NCBI RefSeq assembly: GCF_001026905.1
Contig: NZ_LAQL01000010.1
Span: 62,001-126,000, forward strand
Direction: 5' to 3'
DNA length: 64,000 bases
Origin: Kiloniella spongiae
Lineage (GTDB): Bacteria > Pseudomonadota > Alphaproteobacteria > Kiloniellales > Kiloniellaceae
This document shows positions 1 to 8,534 of the stretch, one piece after another. The position numbers were made by a program, and so were the translations under genes. Below the pieces are notes generated by a model that saw nothing but the letters and a program-made list of their open reading frames with translations, was not told the origin of the DNA and made no database searches. The first letter of the stretch is position 1; each line of letters opens with the position of its first letter.

Positions 1-522
1 ATGCTGGTCAACGATGTCTCATTGCGCGGGTTAATTCCGGCAGAACTGGCAAAAGGCTTCGGCTTTTTTCAATCCAAACCGTCCAGTGCCTTTTCCCCTG
101 TCACCATAACACCTGACGAACTAGGATCAGCATGGAAAAACGGCAAGATTCATCTGCCCCTACTCTCGGCACTAAACGGTGAACTTTTCGGAAAACCAGA
201 AGCTGGCGAAGATATGACGTTTGATTTTCCAACGATCGTTTCTCATGCGGCAAAAACGCGCCCACTAGGAGCTGGTACAATTGTTGGTTCCGGAACCGTT
301 TCCAACAAACTGGATGGTGGCCCCGGTAAACATGTGAACGATGGTGGTGTTGGCTATTCCTGTATTGCAGAAGTTCGCATGATTGAAACAATTAATTCAG
401 GATCTCCTCAAACTCCCTTTATGAAGTTTGGCGATACCATTTCGATTGAAATGCTGGACAAAGAAGGCCAATCAATCTTTGGGAAAATTAATCAAAAAGT
501 TGTAGAATATTCTATCTCGTAA
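1..522 (+). CDS. Fumarylacetoacetate hydrolase-family protein, C-terminal part (cut by window edge)
   Basis: The first base of the window is already inside this gene. The visible 173 residues begin with MLVNDVSLRGLIP, followed by a KGFGFFQSKPSS segment and later a GTIVGSGTVSN stretch, which match the second half of fumarylacetoacetase (FAH)-fold enzymes of about 330 residues. The ATG at base 1 is therefore almost certainly internal. Family members hydrolyse or decarboxylate acidic ring-cleavage products, such as fumarylacetoacetate in tyrosine degradation. The N-terminal part with most metal ligands is not visible, so the exact substrate cannot be assigned. The gene ends about 60 bases before a strong hairpin terminator. 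The family call is solid, the specific reaction is not. Confidence 0.8.
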   Translation: MLVNDVSLRGLIPAELAKGFGFFQSKPSSAFSPVTITPDELGSAWKNGKIHLPLLSALNGELFGKPEAGEDMTFDFPTIVSHAAKTRPLGAGTIVGSGTVSNKLDGGPGKHVNDGGVGYSCIAEVRMIETINSGSPQTPFMKFGDTISIEMLDKEGQSIFGKINQKVVEYSIS

Positions 523-580
523 TGAATGCTTTATCATGTCATCAATGATAATTTATTGAAACCTCTTTTCCAAATATCTC

Positions 581-616
581 TAAAACAGCTCTGAAGTAAA
601 ATTCAGAGCTGTTTTA
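581..616 (+). terminator. Rho-independent terminator after the FAH-family gene
   Basis: A 15-bp inverted repeat with a 6-base loop reads TAAAACAGCTCTGAA then TTCAGAGCTGTTTTA. It ends in a short T tract and lies about 60 bases after the stop codon of the upstream gene. Confidence 0.75.
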
Positions 617-920
617 GTATATCACTACTGAAATAATACATACTTTGCTCTCTCCCAGTGGGTCAAGAAGATCTCACAATCAAAATCCTATCTGTTTTCT
701 CAAATCATTTAGTAGGATTTGCCTATCAAAATCTGTTATACTCACAAGCAAAACAGCAAGTGGTCGTATTTACCACATTTTGCTGCGCTGATCGGCATAC
801 CCCTGATTTACAGGGCGTATATACAGCACATGGTATGCAAAATTTTGAAATTTTGTGCTGCAATTGGCTGGTAATTGAACACCAAATTACTTTTTAGGCT
901 CTGGATTATTCCAATTAAGC
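617..920. other. Intergenic region upstream of the serine-biosynthesis gene
   Basis: No convincing gene is seen here. A 79-codon open frame starting at a GTG (658) has no ribosome binding site and no recognisable protein character. The stretch contains a near-palindrome of the type GCAAAATTTTGAAATTTTGTGC around 837-858. It presumably carries the promoter of the downstream 992-codon gene, but no clear -35/-10 pair was found. Confidence 0.4.
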
Positions 921-1031
921 CTATTTCTTACGATTGACAACAATCGGCAGATCGTGTGCATTCACCACGCCCAGCAGGCCATCACTATTGAGTAACACAG
1001 GGAATTTAATATCATGGTATCGATTGATGAC
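921..1031 (-). pseudogene. Possible remnant of a CBS-domain-like gene end
   Basis: On the minus strand a 36-codon open stretch ends with TAG at 921-923. It translates to a coding-like tail containing FPVLLNSDGLLGVV and ending NAHDLPIVVNRKK, which resembles the end of a CBS domain (pattern FPVvd.dG.llGVv...DL). It has no ATG start and is closed upstream by an in-frame TAG at 1032-1034, inside the 5' end of the plus-strand gene. It could be the 3' scar of a lost convergent gene, or a coincidence. The call rests only on the look of the translation. Confidence 0.3.
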
Positions 1032-3992
1032 CTAAAGGCACAACGCGATGCGTCCTTGGCAGTCACCGCAAAAGGTGCTCCAACAAGAACGTCTAACCAG
1101 TTCTTTGGCGTAGGCCCAATTACAGATATGACATCTGACGAAGTTGACGGGCGTCGCTTGCGCTTTCAGTTTGATGCATGGCTTGAAGAAAATTATGCCA
1201 AAGTAGATGATCGCGGCAATCGCATCGGTAGCTTTACGACCGCTGAAATTGGCCGCAGCATGCACCGTGGCTATCCGGCTGACAAAGTCCTGCTGGATAT
1301 GGCCCGTGAAATTCATCGTTACTTCGAATTCCCTAAAAAGAATAAAATGGCGATTGGTCTTGGTGGAGGTCACAATGGCTTTACCGTTTCCATTCTTCAT
1401 TTGATGAATGCAAACAACTCAGATCAAAAAATCTACGTAGATACACCAAAACCTGAATCCGCCGAAGGCAAAGCCGGTGGCTTCTTCCGTCAATCTTGGG
1501 GCTCCCAGATTATGGAAATGCAGAAATTTGCTGCAAATGGTGATATTGAACGTATCCATTATTCCGAAGGCGAAGGCGCGATCCCAACCGCAGCCGAGCT
1601 GAGTTCAATGGGCATTAAACTCTTCGTTGGTGTTGGTCATGAAACAACTGGTGCAACGACCTATAAAGAGTCCGAAATTATCGAACTTCTAAAGTGGATC
1701 GACGCTAATCCAGCTGAACACCACGCAATTATTGACAGTACGTCTATGCTGGGTGCGATGCCATGGGCTGAGAATGTTGTTCTTGAGGTCATGGACAAAT
1801 GTTGCATGTTCATGCCATTCCAAAAAGCGATTGGCGGTATTTCAGGTTATTTCATTGCCTCTTATACACCAGAAGCATTAGCCCTGATGAACCAGAACCA
1901 GAAAGACCCTGCCTGGGCGATCCCGCGTCAGCTTAAAATTGCTGTACCTGCGGACCCGAAAGAGCCAATGAGCAGTGAAAAAACCTGGGAACTTGGTCCG
2001 GTTTATGACCCAGCTGAACACAAGATGCTTGGCGGTATCATCAATACCTTCTCGACCCTTGCCTTTGCAGAAACAACTTTTGGCCTGTTACGCGCTGAAA
2101 AATCAATCGGTTCCGCACGTGATCTGAACAAGCGTTCCATCAAAAACCGCCAAACAGCCAATGACTGGATTGCAAACAATCCAACACTTGAACTGGGTGT
2201 TACAGATGCAGATAACCGTGGTGCTGCAGTTACACTGCTCAAGGTTACTGAAGGGGCAAACACAGATCCTGCAATCCACGCAGACATCATTGCTAAATCC
2301 AAACAGATTCTGGGCTACGAAGGCCTGACCCATCCAAATGGTGAACATGAAGAAGGTCAGGATGTTGCGCGTTATGTCAACGCTTTCCCGGGTACACCTG
2401 GGGACTACCGCGCATGGATTGGTGGTCTACGTCCTGTAGAAGACGTTATTGCACTGCTCGAAAACCTTGAATACGCCTATCACCGTGCAAAAATAGTCGT
2501 TCTTGAAGAACTTCTGGCAAAAGAAGGCGTGACCTTCGAAGCTTCCTCTGTTGCTTCAGGCAACAGTAAAGTTCGTCAAGACGATGCAAGCAAAGCCTAC
2601 AAGGTTCTCGTTGCAGATCTTATTGGCCTTAAGTTCGACGCAAATGGCAATCCTGATCACTCTGAAGTACGCGATTATGTAGAAGCCAAGGGCGGCGTAT
2701 TCCACGAGGGTCCTTTTGCTGACGAAGCAAATCTGGAATCTGGTAAAATCCACTTCTCATACCAGCCAGACCTCAGCACTGAAGAAGAGCTTCTGCCGAT
2801 TACGAAAGATGGCCAATTTGACGCGACTATCGTTGCGGCAACCTTCTTACCGAAGGCTTCTGTCTTTAAGTCTGGCGGCGTGCGTATTGGTGCTGGTACC
2901 GGCAACATGGGGTCTGATTCATGGGGCGGTGGTAATGGTGACGGTGGTGAATCTGCCCTCATGAACACACCAAGCTTCAACAGCCGTGCAACTGCACAGA
3001 TGGCAATGAAAGCTCTGTTGAAAGTAACCCCTGATCTTCCTGTCGAAGAAATGTACAAGTTGGTTTGCGAAGGCAACTTCGACACCGGTAAAGACCTCTG
3101 CAAATTCCCAACAGAGAAACTGGAAGGCAAACGCCTTGCCGTAATCGGTTACGGGAACATCGGTCGTGAAGTGGCAAACCTTGGAAAAGCATTTGGTATG
3201 GAAGTTTCCATCTATGCTCGCTCTCGCCATAAAGCCTGGATCGAGTCCGAAGGTTTCACCTACGCAGAGACACCCGAAGAAGCAGCTAAAGGTGCGGATG
3301 TAATCAGCCCACACACTGGTCTTGGTGCTTTCAATGCTGACACGGGCAAATTTGCCAATGACAGCCTTGTAAACGAAACCGTTCTCAATGCCTTGAACGA
3401 CGGTGCCATCGTTGTAAACTACGACCGTGGCGAAGTCATCAATATCGACGCTCTTGATGCAGCACTTACAAGCGGTAAAGTTGCTTACGCTGCTATTGAT
3501 GCTGATCTTTTCAAGAACGCAGAAACAGGTGAGCTAAGCGGCCCAATGGTTCCATACCTCAGCCTGGTTGATCGTCACGCTGACAAACTTGAGCTGCTTC
3601 CACATGCTGCTGCTGATACTGAGCACGTATCCCGTGTTCAGGGTGCTAAACAGGCCGTTGATCAGATTTTCGATGCGATCCAGTTCAAGTCCATCATGAA
3701 CCTAAAAGGTGATCTGCCAACGGGTTACACTAATGCAGGTGCAACAACAGTTAACGGCGTTGGTAAAGTAACACCAAACGCGCTGTCTTCTGTTGCGGCT
3801 GAAAATGAGACAGTGGCTGAACTACGCAAACTAACAGAAGATATGGCCGCAATTTGGGGCGCTCTGTCTGTCACGAAAGATTCAGCACGCCGTCAGGAGT
3901 TGATTGATCGCTATGGTGCTCAACTGACACTACAGTCAAACAAATACATCACTCTTGTTGAAAAGCTCGGTCTTAAAGGCCCTTACGGTTAA
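1014..3992 (+). CDS. Fused phosphoserine aminotransferase / D-3-phosphoglycerate dehydrogenase-like protein
   Basis: This 992-residue protein joins two consecutive enzymes of serine biosynthesis. Residues about 20-480 look like a class V PLP aminotransferase of the phosphoserine aminotransferase type: the GLGGGHNGF loop, a IDSTS stretch and the likely PLP lysine K271 in FMPFQKAIGG. Residues about 640-900 are a D-2-hydroxyacid dehydrogenase domain: NTPSFNSRAT, the NAD-binding GYGNIG at 712-717, the DRGEVINIDALDAAL substrate segment, and the PH pair with H864. Normally serC and serA are separate proteins of about 360-390 and 410-530 residues. There is no obvious ACT domain, so serine feedback through ACT is not expected. 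The gene stands alone, flanked by terminators. Fusion of the two activities is inferred from the domains; the order is aminotransferase first, although it acts second in the pathway. Confidence 0.85.
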   Translation: MVSIDDLKAQRDASLAVTAKGAPTRTSNQFFGVGPITDMTSDEVDGRRLRFQFDAWLEENYAKVDDRGNRIGSFTTAEIGRSMHRGYPADKVLLDMAREIHRYFEFPKKNKMAIGLGGGHNGFTVSILHLMNANNSDQKIYVDTPKPESAEGKAGGFFRQSWGSQIMEMQKFAANGDIERIHYSEGEGAIPTAAELSSMGIKLFVGVGHETTGATTYKESEIIELLKWIDANPAEHHAIIDSTSMLGAMPWAENVVLEVMDKCCMFMPFQKAIGGISGYFIASYTPEALALMNQNQKDPAWAIPRQLKIAVPADPKEPMSSEKTWELGPVYDPAEHKMLGGIINTFSTLAFAETTFGLLRAEKSIGSARDLNKRSIKNRQTANDWIANNPTLELGVTDADNRGAAVTLLKVTEGANTDPAIHADIIAKSKQILGYEGLTHPNGEHEEGQDVARYVNAFPGTPGDYRAWIGGLRPVEDVIALLENLEYAYHRAKIVVLEELLAKEGVTFEASSVASGNSKVRQDDASKAYKVLVADLIGLKFDANGNPDHSEVRDYVEAKGGVFHEGPFADEANLESGKIHFSYQPDLSTEEELLPITKDGQFDATIVAATFLPKASVFKSGGVRIGAGTGNMGSDSWGGGNGDGGESALMNTPSFNSRATAQMAMKALLKVTPDLPVEEMYKLVCEGNFDTGKDLCKFPTEKLEGKRLAVIGYGNIGREVANLGKAFGMEVSIYARSRHKAWIESEGFTYAETPEEAAKGADVISPHTGLGAFNADTGKFANDSLVNETVLNALNDGAIVVNYDRGEVINIDALDAALTSGKVAYAAIDADLFKNAETGELSGPMVPYLSLVDRHADKLELLPHAAADTEHVSRVQGAKQAVDQIFDAIQFKSIMNLKGDLPTGYTNAGATTVNGVGKVTPNALSSVAAENETVAELRKLTEDMAAIWGALSVTKDSARRQELIDRYGAQLTLQSNKYITLVEKLGLKGPYG

Positions 3993-4016
3993 TTTCACCG
4001 TCAGCTTGAAAAATTC

Positions 4017-4050
4017 AAAAGGTGCCATGTTCACTCATGGCACCTTTTTT
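4017..4050 (+). terminator. Rho-independent terminator after the serC-serA fusion
   Basis: The hairpin AAAAGGTGCCATG / CATGGCACCTTTTTT has a 6-base loop and a run of six T. It starts 25 bases after the stop codon. Confidence 0.9.
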
Positions 4051-4104
4051 AGTGCGACAATTATGGCCTCGACAGTGCCCTATTGAATTGGCTAATTTAG
4101 CTCC

Positions 4105-4449
4105 ATGAAAAAATGGACAGCCATAATATGCATGATTTTCAGCTTGAGCGCGTTATTTACACCCTTTGCTCAAGCAAGCCAGCATTCACCTCAAATGAAT
4201 GGCATGCACACTATCGCTGATAACATTGGGCTAGAAAACCCATTGACCACTGGTGATACCTGCGAAGAATGTATTGGTCATTCCAATACAATGACCTGTC
4301 TTGATCGCTGCGTATCAATGACCACAGCTATCCTCGTGGATTTGCCGGCCTTGAAATTGGCTTTACAGCCAGAACCTGTTCATCCTCATACTGAACTCAG
4401 CCGTGGCTTAACGCCAACGGTAGAAACCTTTCCCCCTATCGATCTTTAA
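4105..4449 (+). CDS. Small exported cysteine-containing protein
   Basis: This 114-residue protein starts with a signal peptide (MKKWTAIICMIFSLSALFTPFAQA). The mature part carries His/Met residues (SQHSPQMNGMHT) and paired cysteines in CEEC and TCLDRC, with a proline-rich tail. I do not recognise the family. The His/Met and Cys content, and its position 48 bases upstream of a DUF411 gene on the same strand, suggest periplasmic metal handling, probably copper. This is inference from composition and context. The first ATG (4105) is used because the signal peptide begins there. Confidence 0.6.
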   Translation: MKKWTAIICMIFSLSALFTPFAQASQHSPQMNGMHTIADNIGLENPLTTGDTCEECIGHSNTMTCLDRCVSMTTAILVDLPALKLALQPEPVHPHTELSRGLTPTVETFPPIDL

Positions 4450-4497
4450 AACGACCAAAACCCAAACGTTTATTCAAAAGATTATAGGACAATACTC

Positions 4498-4947
4498 ATG
4501 AGATCTCTTATATTTGCCGTTACTCTTGCGGCCACTATTCTTTTCAACCTGTTCCCCATGCATGCTCATGCAGGTGACGCAACGCTTTTCAAAAACCCAC
4601 AATGTGGTTGCTGTAGTGCCTATGCGGATCATCTTCGGGAAAGTGGTTATAAGGTAACGGAAATACCAACCGAGCAGATGTCACTGATTAAAAAATCATA
4701 TGGCATTTCTGACGACATGGCTTCTTGTCATACCACCTTGATCGACGGTTATGTTATCGAAGGGCATGTGCCGATCAATATCGTTGATAAGTTTTTATCT
4801 GAAAAGCCAGAGGTGACCGGAATATTCCTACCAGGAATGCCAATGGGATCCCCCGGAATGGGCATAGAAAAGGAAGAACCCTTTAAGGTCTATTCTTACG
4901 ATCTGAACGAGGGAGATGAGGCCGTTTCACTCTATGCCGTGGAATAA
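4498..4947 (+). CDS. DUF411 (CopG-like) periplasmic metal-binding protein
   Basis: The 149-residue product has a signal peptide ending around HAHAG, then the DUF411 pattern: a NPQCGCC cluster, YADHLRESGY, DDMASCHT and DGYVIEGHVP, followed by a PGMPMGSPGMG methionine/glycine turn. DUF411 proteins are often found with copper-resistance genes and are thought to bind metal through the CxCC cysteines and nearby His/Met. It follows another exported Cys/Met protein and probably forms a two-gene unit with it. A ribosome binding site (AGGA) lies about 9 bases before the ATG. Confidence 0.85.
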   Translation: MRSLIFAVTLAATILFNLFPMHAHAGDATLFKNPQCGCCSAYADHLRESGYKVTEIPTEQMSLIKKSYGISDDMASCHTTLIDGYVIEGHVPINIVDKFLSEKPEVTGIFLPGMPMGSPGMGIEKEEPFKVYSYDLNEGDEAVSLYAVE

Positions 4948-4951
4948 AAGA

Positions 4952-4975
4952 GAGGGAGCCGATCAAGGCTCCCTC
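4952..4975 (-). terminator. Terminator of the tungstate operon, shared with the convergent DUF411 gene
   Basis: A perfect 9-bp stem GAGGGAGCC / GGCTCCCTC with loop GATCAA lies between two convergent genes. Read on the minus strand it is followed by TCTTTTATT, a T-rich tail suited to end the tup operon. On the plus strand the tail is C-rich and weaker. Confidence 0.75.
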
Positions 4976-4993
4976 CCCTTAAACTCTACTTAC

Positions 4994-5830
4994 CTATTTA
5001 GCGTCAGGTATAAAGAGCTGTTGACCTGAAACCTTGTAACTGGCGATTGTGGACTGCCCTTCTTCAGACAAGAGCCAGTTTACGAAAATTTTTGCAGCTT
5101 CCTCTTTCACATGTGGAAATTTCTCAGGGTTAACAACAATAACACCGTATTGATTGAAAAGGCGCTCGTCTCCCTCAAAAAGAATTTCCATGTTTTGTTT
5201 GTTTTTGTAGCTGATCCAGGTTGCTCGGTCACTAAGGGTATAGCCTTGCATCGCCACAGCTGTATTCAAGGTTGCCCCCATGCCGGACCCGGTTTCACGG
5301 TACCAGCTACCCGAAGCTGTTTTAGGGTTATCTCCATTGGCTTTCCAAAGCTCCAACTCTCTTTTATTGGTGCCACTGTCATCACCGCGCGAGAGAAATA
5401 TTGCCTGTTTTGCTTTAATTTCACCCAAGGCATCAACGATGGTTTCTGTTTCCTTGACGCCAGAAGGGTCGTTATCTGGTCCCACAAGAACAAAATCGTT
5501 GTACATCACGTCAAAGCGCTCCACGCCATAACCTTCTGAAACAAACGTTTCTTCAGAGGTTTTATGATGCACCATCAAGACATCTGCGTCACCATTACGT
5601 GCAAGTTTAAGGGCAGCGCCTGTTCCAACGGCAACAACATGAACCTCAATACCTGTCTGTTCCTTAAAAAGCGGTAGAAGATAATCAAACAAACCTGAAT
5701 TTTGAGTTGATGTTGTAGATGCAAGTGTAATTTCACTCTTGGTCTCATCGGCATACAGGGTTGAACCATATCCGCCTAATACCAATACCGAGGCAAGACT
5801 TAACGCCCGAAAAACAAATCGGTTAATCAT
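4994..5830 (-). CDS. tupA: Tungstate ABC transporter substrate-binding protein
   Basis: The 278-residue protein has an N-terminal signal peptide (through about residue 27) and the TupA-type signature TTSTQNSGLFDYLLP near residues 39-53. VGTGAALKLARNGDADVLMVHH and the YNDFVLVGP block follow. TupA captures tungstate in the periplasm for tungsten enzymes; the TTSTQ-SGL motif distinguishes it from molybdate ModA. It lies 13 bases downstream of the ATPase gene in the order tupB-tupC-tupA, so all three are probably one transcript. A molybdate-specific variant cannot be fully excluded, but the family match is clear. Confidence 0.92.
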   Translation of the reverse strand: MINRFVFRALSLASVLVLGGYGSTLYADETKSEITLASTTSTQNSGLFDYLLPLFKEQTGIEVHVVAVGTGAALKLARNGDADVLMVHHKTSEETFVSEGYGVERFDVMYNDFVLVGPDNDPSGVKETETIVDALGEIKAKQAIFLSRGDDSGTNKRELELWKANGDNPKTASGSWYRETGSGMGATLNTAVAMQGYTLSDRATWISYKNKQNMEILFEGDERLFNQYGVIVVNPEKFPHVKEEAAKIFVNWLLSEEGQSTIASYKVSGQQLFIPDAK

Positions 5831-5843
5831 TTAAATAAAACTC

Positions 5844-6608
5844 CTAAATTTGAACATCATCTTTGTCGGGACGGCGTTTCCACCATATAAGCTGGCCGTC
5901 TAAAAAAGCCTGTGCCAAATCGTTTTGTGGTCCCGTAAAAAATGCATCGGCAGAAGACATTTCCTTGATACGACCTCTGAACATGAAAAGCACATCTGTT
6001 GCCAGACGCTTTGCCTGCCCAAGATCATGACAGGTCATAATAACCGTCGTTCCCTCTGCTGAAATTTCGTGAATAAGCTCTTCGATAGAATGAGTTGCCG
6101 GCGGGTCCAGACTGGCGGTCGGCTCATCCATAAAAAGAACCTGTGGTTTAAGAACCCATGCCCGCGCGATCGCCAAACGCTGCTGCTCACCCAAAGAGAG
6201 AACTGTTGCCAGTTTGTGAGCAACCCGTGTTAATCCCGTGCGTTGAATAACAGCGTTAATCATGTCTGGACGCTGCGCCTTATCTACACCGCGTACAGAA
6301 AGTGCGTAATCAATATTTGCATAAGCCGAACGTCGCAACATCACGGGGCGCTGCGTGACCATAGCCTGATGATGTTTAGGCTTAACATCTTTGTCTAATG
6401 ACCACATAACTTTGCCGGATTTTGGCTTCAGCAAACCATGACACAGCCGAAGCAGCAGTGTTTTTCCTGCTCCATTTGGCCCAAGAAGAAGGTATCTTTT
6501 CCCTTGGTTGAACTCGCAACTGATATTTTTAATAAGTTGCTTCCCACCTGCCTCATAATTAAGACTTTCAATTTTTAACGGTAGGATCGAGGGATATTTT
6601 ATCATCAC
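5844..6608 (-). CDS. tupC: Tungstate ABC transporter ATP-binding protein
   Basis: This 254-residue ABC ATPase shows Walker A GPNGAGKT, the signature LSLGEQQR, Walker B VLFMDEP and the switch histidine in MTCHD. It powers tungstate uptake with the membrane subunit encoded immediately upstream. Its start overlaps the tupB stop by four bases, a typical translational coupling. The assignment to tungstate rather than another anion comes from the neighbouring TupA-type binding protein. Confidence 0.9.
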   Translation of the reverse strand: MMIKYPSILPLKIESLNYEAGGKQLIKNISCEFNQGKRYLLLGPNGAGKTLLLRLCHGLLKPKSGKVMWSLDKDVKPKHHQAMVTQRPVMLRRSAYANIDYALSVRGVDKAQRPDMINAVIQRTGLTRVAHKLATVLSLGEQQRLAIARAWVLKPQVLFMDEPTASLDPPATHSIEELIHEISAEGTTVIMTCHDLGQAKRLATDVLFMFRGRIKEMSSADAFFTGPQNDLAQAFLDGQLIWWKRRPDKDDVQI

Positions 6609-7309
6609 TGATGCCGCCTTTTTACTGTTTCAGTAATACTGTAGGCAAAAAGATTGATCCCTAGAGCAACGGCAAGAAGCACCAAGCCAAGTGCAAGAGC
6701 CATAACCAGATCGCCTTTTCTGGCTTCAAGGGCAATGGCCGTTGTCATAACACGAGTTAAATGATCAATATTCCCCCCGACTATCATTACCGCACCAACC
6801 TCTGAAATCGCACGACCAAACCCGGCCAGTGCAGCAGTCGACAGTGAAAACCGTGCATCCCAGACCAAAGCTGTTACCTTGCGATACCACGGCACATCAA
6901 GGGATCTTAGAAGCTCATCATATTCATGATGTAGTTCTTCAAGAACTTGTCTGGTAATCGCCGTTACAATCGGCACAACGAGGATAACCTGAGCAATAAT
7001 CATTGCTGAGGGTGTAAAGAGGAGTCCGAAAACACCAAAGGGGCCACTACGTGAGAGTAACAAATATACAAAAAGCCCGACCACAACGGGTGGTAACCCC
7101 ATAAATACATTGATAATAACAATTAAAATACGTCGACCGGGAAATTTAGTCAGTGCGAGAACAGCCCCAAAAGGCAATGCTATAAGTAAAGCGATCCCCA
7201 CAGCGGACAAGCTTAATCGTAAGGATAAAAAGACGATTTCAAGCAGCTTGTCATCCAGCGTAACGACAAGGGATATGGCTTTGAAGAATGCCTGCCAAAG
7301 ATCGTTCAT
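6605..7309 (-). CDS. tupB: Tungstate ABC transporter permease
   Basis: This 234-residue integral membrane protein of the CysTW/ModB-type permease family has about five hydrophobic segments. The ATPase-contacting EAA-like loop is around SEVGAVMIVGGN (FGRAISEVGAVMIVGGNI). It forms the channel of the tungstate importer and is the first gene of tupBCA. A short dyad lies about 45 bases upstream of its start codon, a plausible regulatory site. Confidence 0.9.
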   Translation of the reverse strand: MNDLWQAFFKAISLVVTLDDKLLEIVFLSLRLSLSAVGIALLIALPFGAVLALTKFPGRRILIVIINVFMGLPPVVVGLFVYLLLSRSGPFGVFGLLFTPSAMIIAQVILVVPIVTAITRQVLEELHHEYDELLRSLDVPWYRKVTALVWDARFSLSTAALAGFGRAISEVGAVMIVGGNIDHLTRVMTTAIALEARKGDLVMALALGLVLLAVALGINLFAYSITETVKRRHQ

Positions 7310-7354
7310 AAAATTCCAAAATATACTTGAAGCGGGACGTACATAGAGTTTTAC

Positions 7355-7373
7355 GCCATAAAGCTGTTATGGC
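7355..7373. promoter_or_regulatory. Candidate operator upstream of tupBCA
   Basis: A perfect dyad GCCATAA-AGCTG-TTATGGC (7-5-7) lies 46 bases upstream of the tupB start. Oxyanion regulators of the ModE/TunR type bind dyads before such operons, but this sequence does not match a consensus I can quote. The role is inferred from position and symmetry only. Confidence 0.4.
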
Positions 7374-7572
7374 AAAATGTTCGGGCACACTACTCAGTTA
7401 CTTTTATTTTGTATGTATTTATATTTGAAAATCTAGATTTGAAAAACAGATTAAACTTTATGATCTTGCAAAAATGTCTGATTAAAAAGGTATAAAGATT
7501 AAAACAAGCTCTTTTTATATTAATACAAACCCAAAAGTACAAGATATTCACTCGACGAATAGGCCGCCGCCC

Positions 7573-8481
7573 TTGACCACAGATATTACCATTGAAACAC
7601 AAAAAGCCACGGCATCCTTCTCACTCGAAGGTGGTTGTCTAACATCATATGCCATTAAGAGAGATCACCTTTATGATATCCTACGTCCTTATATCCAAGA
7701 CAAAGAATCAACATTTACCCCTCAAAATACAGCGTCATTTCCCTTAATCCCTTATTCCAATCGGATTAAAGATGGGCAATTCACCTTTGAAGGAAGTTCT
7801 TATCAATTAACATTGAATTTTGCTGATCATCCCCATTCAATTCACGGAATTGCCTGGCAAGAACTCTGGCAGATAAAAGAGCACACAGAGTCCAAAATCG
7901 TTTTGGAATTGAATTATATCTCAGAGGATTTTGCTACAGGTGGCTGGCCTTTTGATTTTTATGCTGTTCAAACTTTTAATCTGATAAAGACTGATTTAAC
8001 CCAGCATATTTCTGTCACCAATACCAATGACAAAGTTATGCCACTCGGTCTTGGGATGCATCCTTATTTCCCAAAACGTAAAAACACGCGCCTAAAGGCA
8101 AACGCGCCAAACGTCTGGATGACAGATCAAACTTGCTTACCAAAAGAGCTTGCCAAATGTCCCTATCATTGGGATTTACAGCAAAATCCTCTGATCGACA
8201 CCTTGGAGTGCGACAATCAATTTGAACTGTGGGATGGCAATGCACAAATCCATTGGCCAGAAGACAATGTTACTGTTGAACTAAGTGCCAGCTCAAACCT
8301 GAACCGCCTCGTCGTTTACGTCCCAAAAGGTGAAGATTTCTTCTGTGTTGAACCAACATCGCACATAACAGATGCTTTGAATCCTACATCAAAAGGCATG
8401 TCTTTAGAAAATACAGGCATCCATATCCTTGGGCCACAAGAAACATACAAAGGCTGGATGACCTTTAAAGTCAATTCATGA
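7573..8481 (+). CDS. Aldose 1-epimerase (galactose mutarotase family)
   Basis: This 302-residue protein has the aldose-epimerase hallmarks. It has FPLIPYSNRIKDGQFTFEG with the conserved Asn-Arg, the HSIHGIAW block with a catalytic-type histidine, GLGMHPYF with the second histidine, and a late FCVEPTSH segment with the likely catalytic Glu. Such enzymes interconvert alpha and beta anomers of sugars in the cytoplasm. The first in-frame start is a TTG at 7573 without a clear ribosome binding site, so the exact start is uncertain. It is not visibly in an operon. The upstream 7374-7572 is AT-rich and shows no other gene. Confidence 0.85.
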   Translation: MTTDITIETQKATASFSLEGGCLTSYAIKRDHLYDILRPYIQDKESTFTPQNTASFPLIPYSNRIKDGQFTFEGSSYQLTLNFADHPHSIHGIAWQELWQIKEHTESKIVLELNYISEDFATGGWPFDFYAVQTFNLIKTDLTQHISVTNTNDKVMPLGLGMHPYFPKRKNTRLKANAPNVWMTDQTCLPKELAKCPYHWDLQQNPLIDTLECDNQFELWDGNAQIHWPEDNVTVELSASSNLNRLVVYVPKGEDFFCVEPTSHITDALNPTSKGMSLENTGIHILGPQETYKGWMTFKVNS

Positions 8482-8487
8482 CCCCTG

Positions 8488-8528
8488 TTCTTTCTGCGGA
8501 AAATTAAGATCGTTTCCCGCAGAAAGAA
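8488..8528. repeat. 12-bp inverted repeat between convergent genes
   Basis: TTCTTTCTGCGG and CCGCAGAAAGAA are separated by 17 bases between the epimerase and the oxidoreductase genes. It lacks a T tract after the stem on either strand, so it is not a standard terminator, but its place between convergent genes suggests a 3'-end function. Confidence 0.5.
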
Positions 8529-8534
8529 TATAGA

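Noticed and set aside
658-897. 79-codon plus-strand open frame from GTG before the serine-biosynthesis gene
   Set aside because: No ribosome binding site, no recognisable domain, odd composition; probably non-coding upstream DNA.
2003-3314. Several antisense open frames within the serC-serA fusion
   Set aside because: All are shadows of a long, well-conserved frame.
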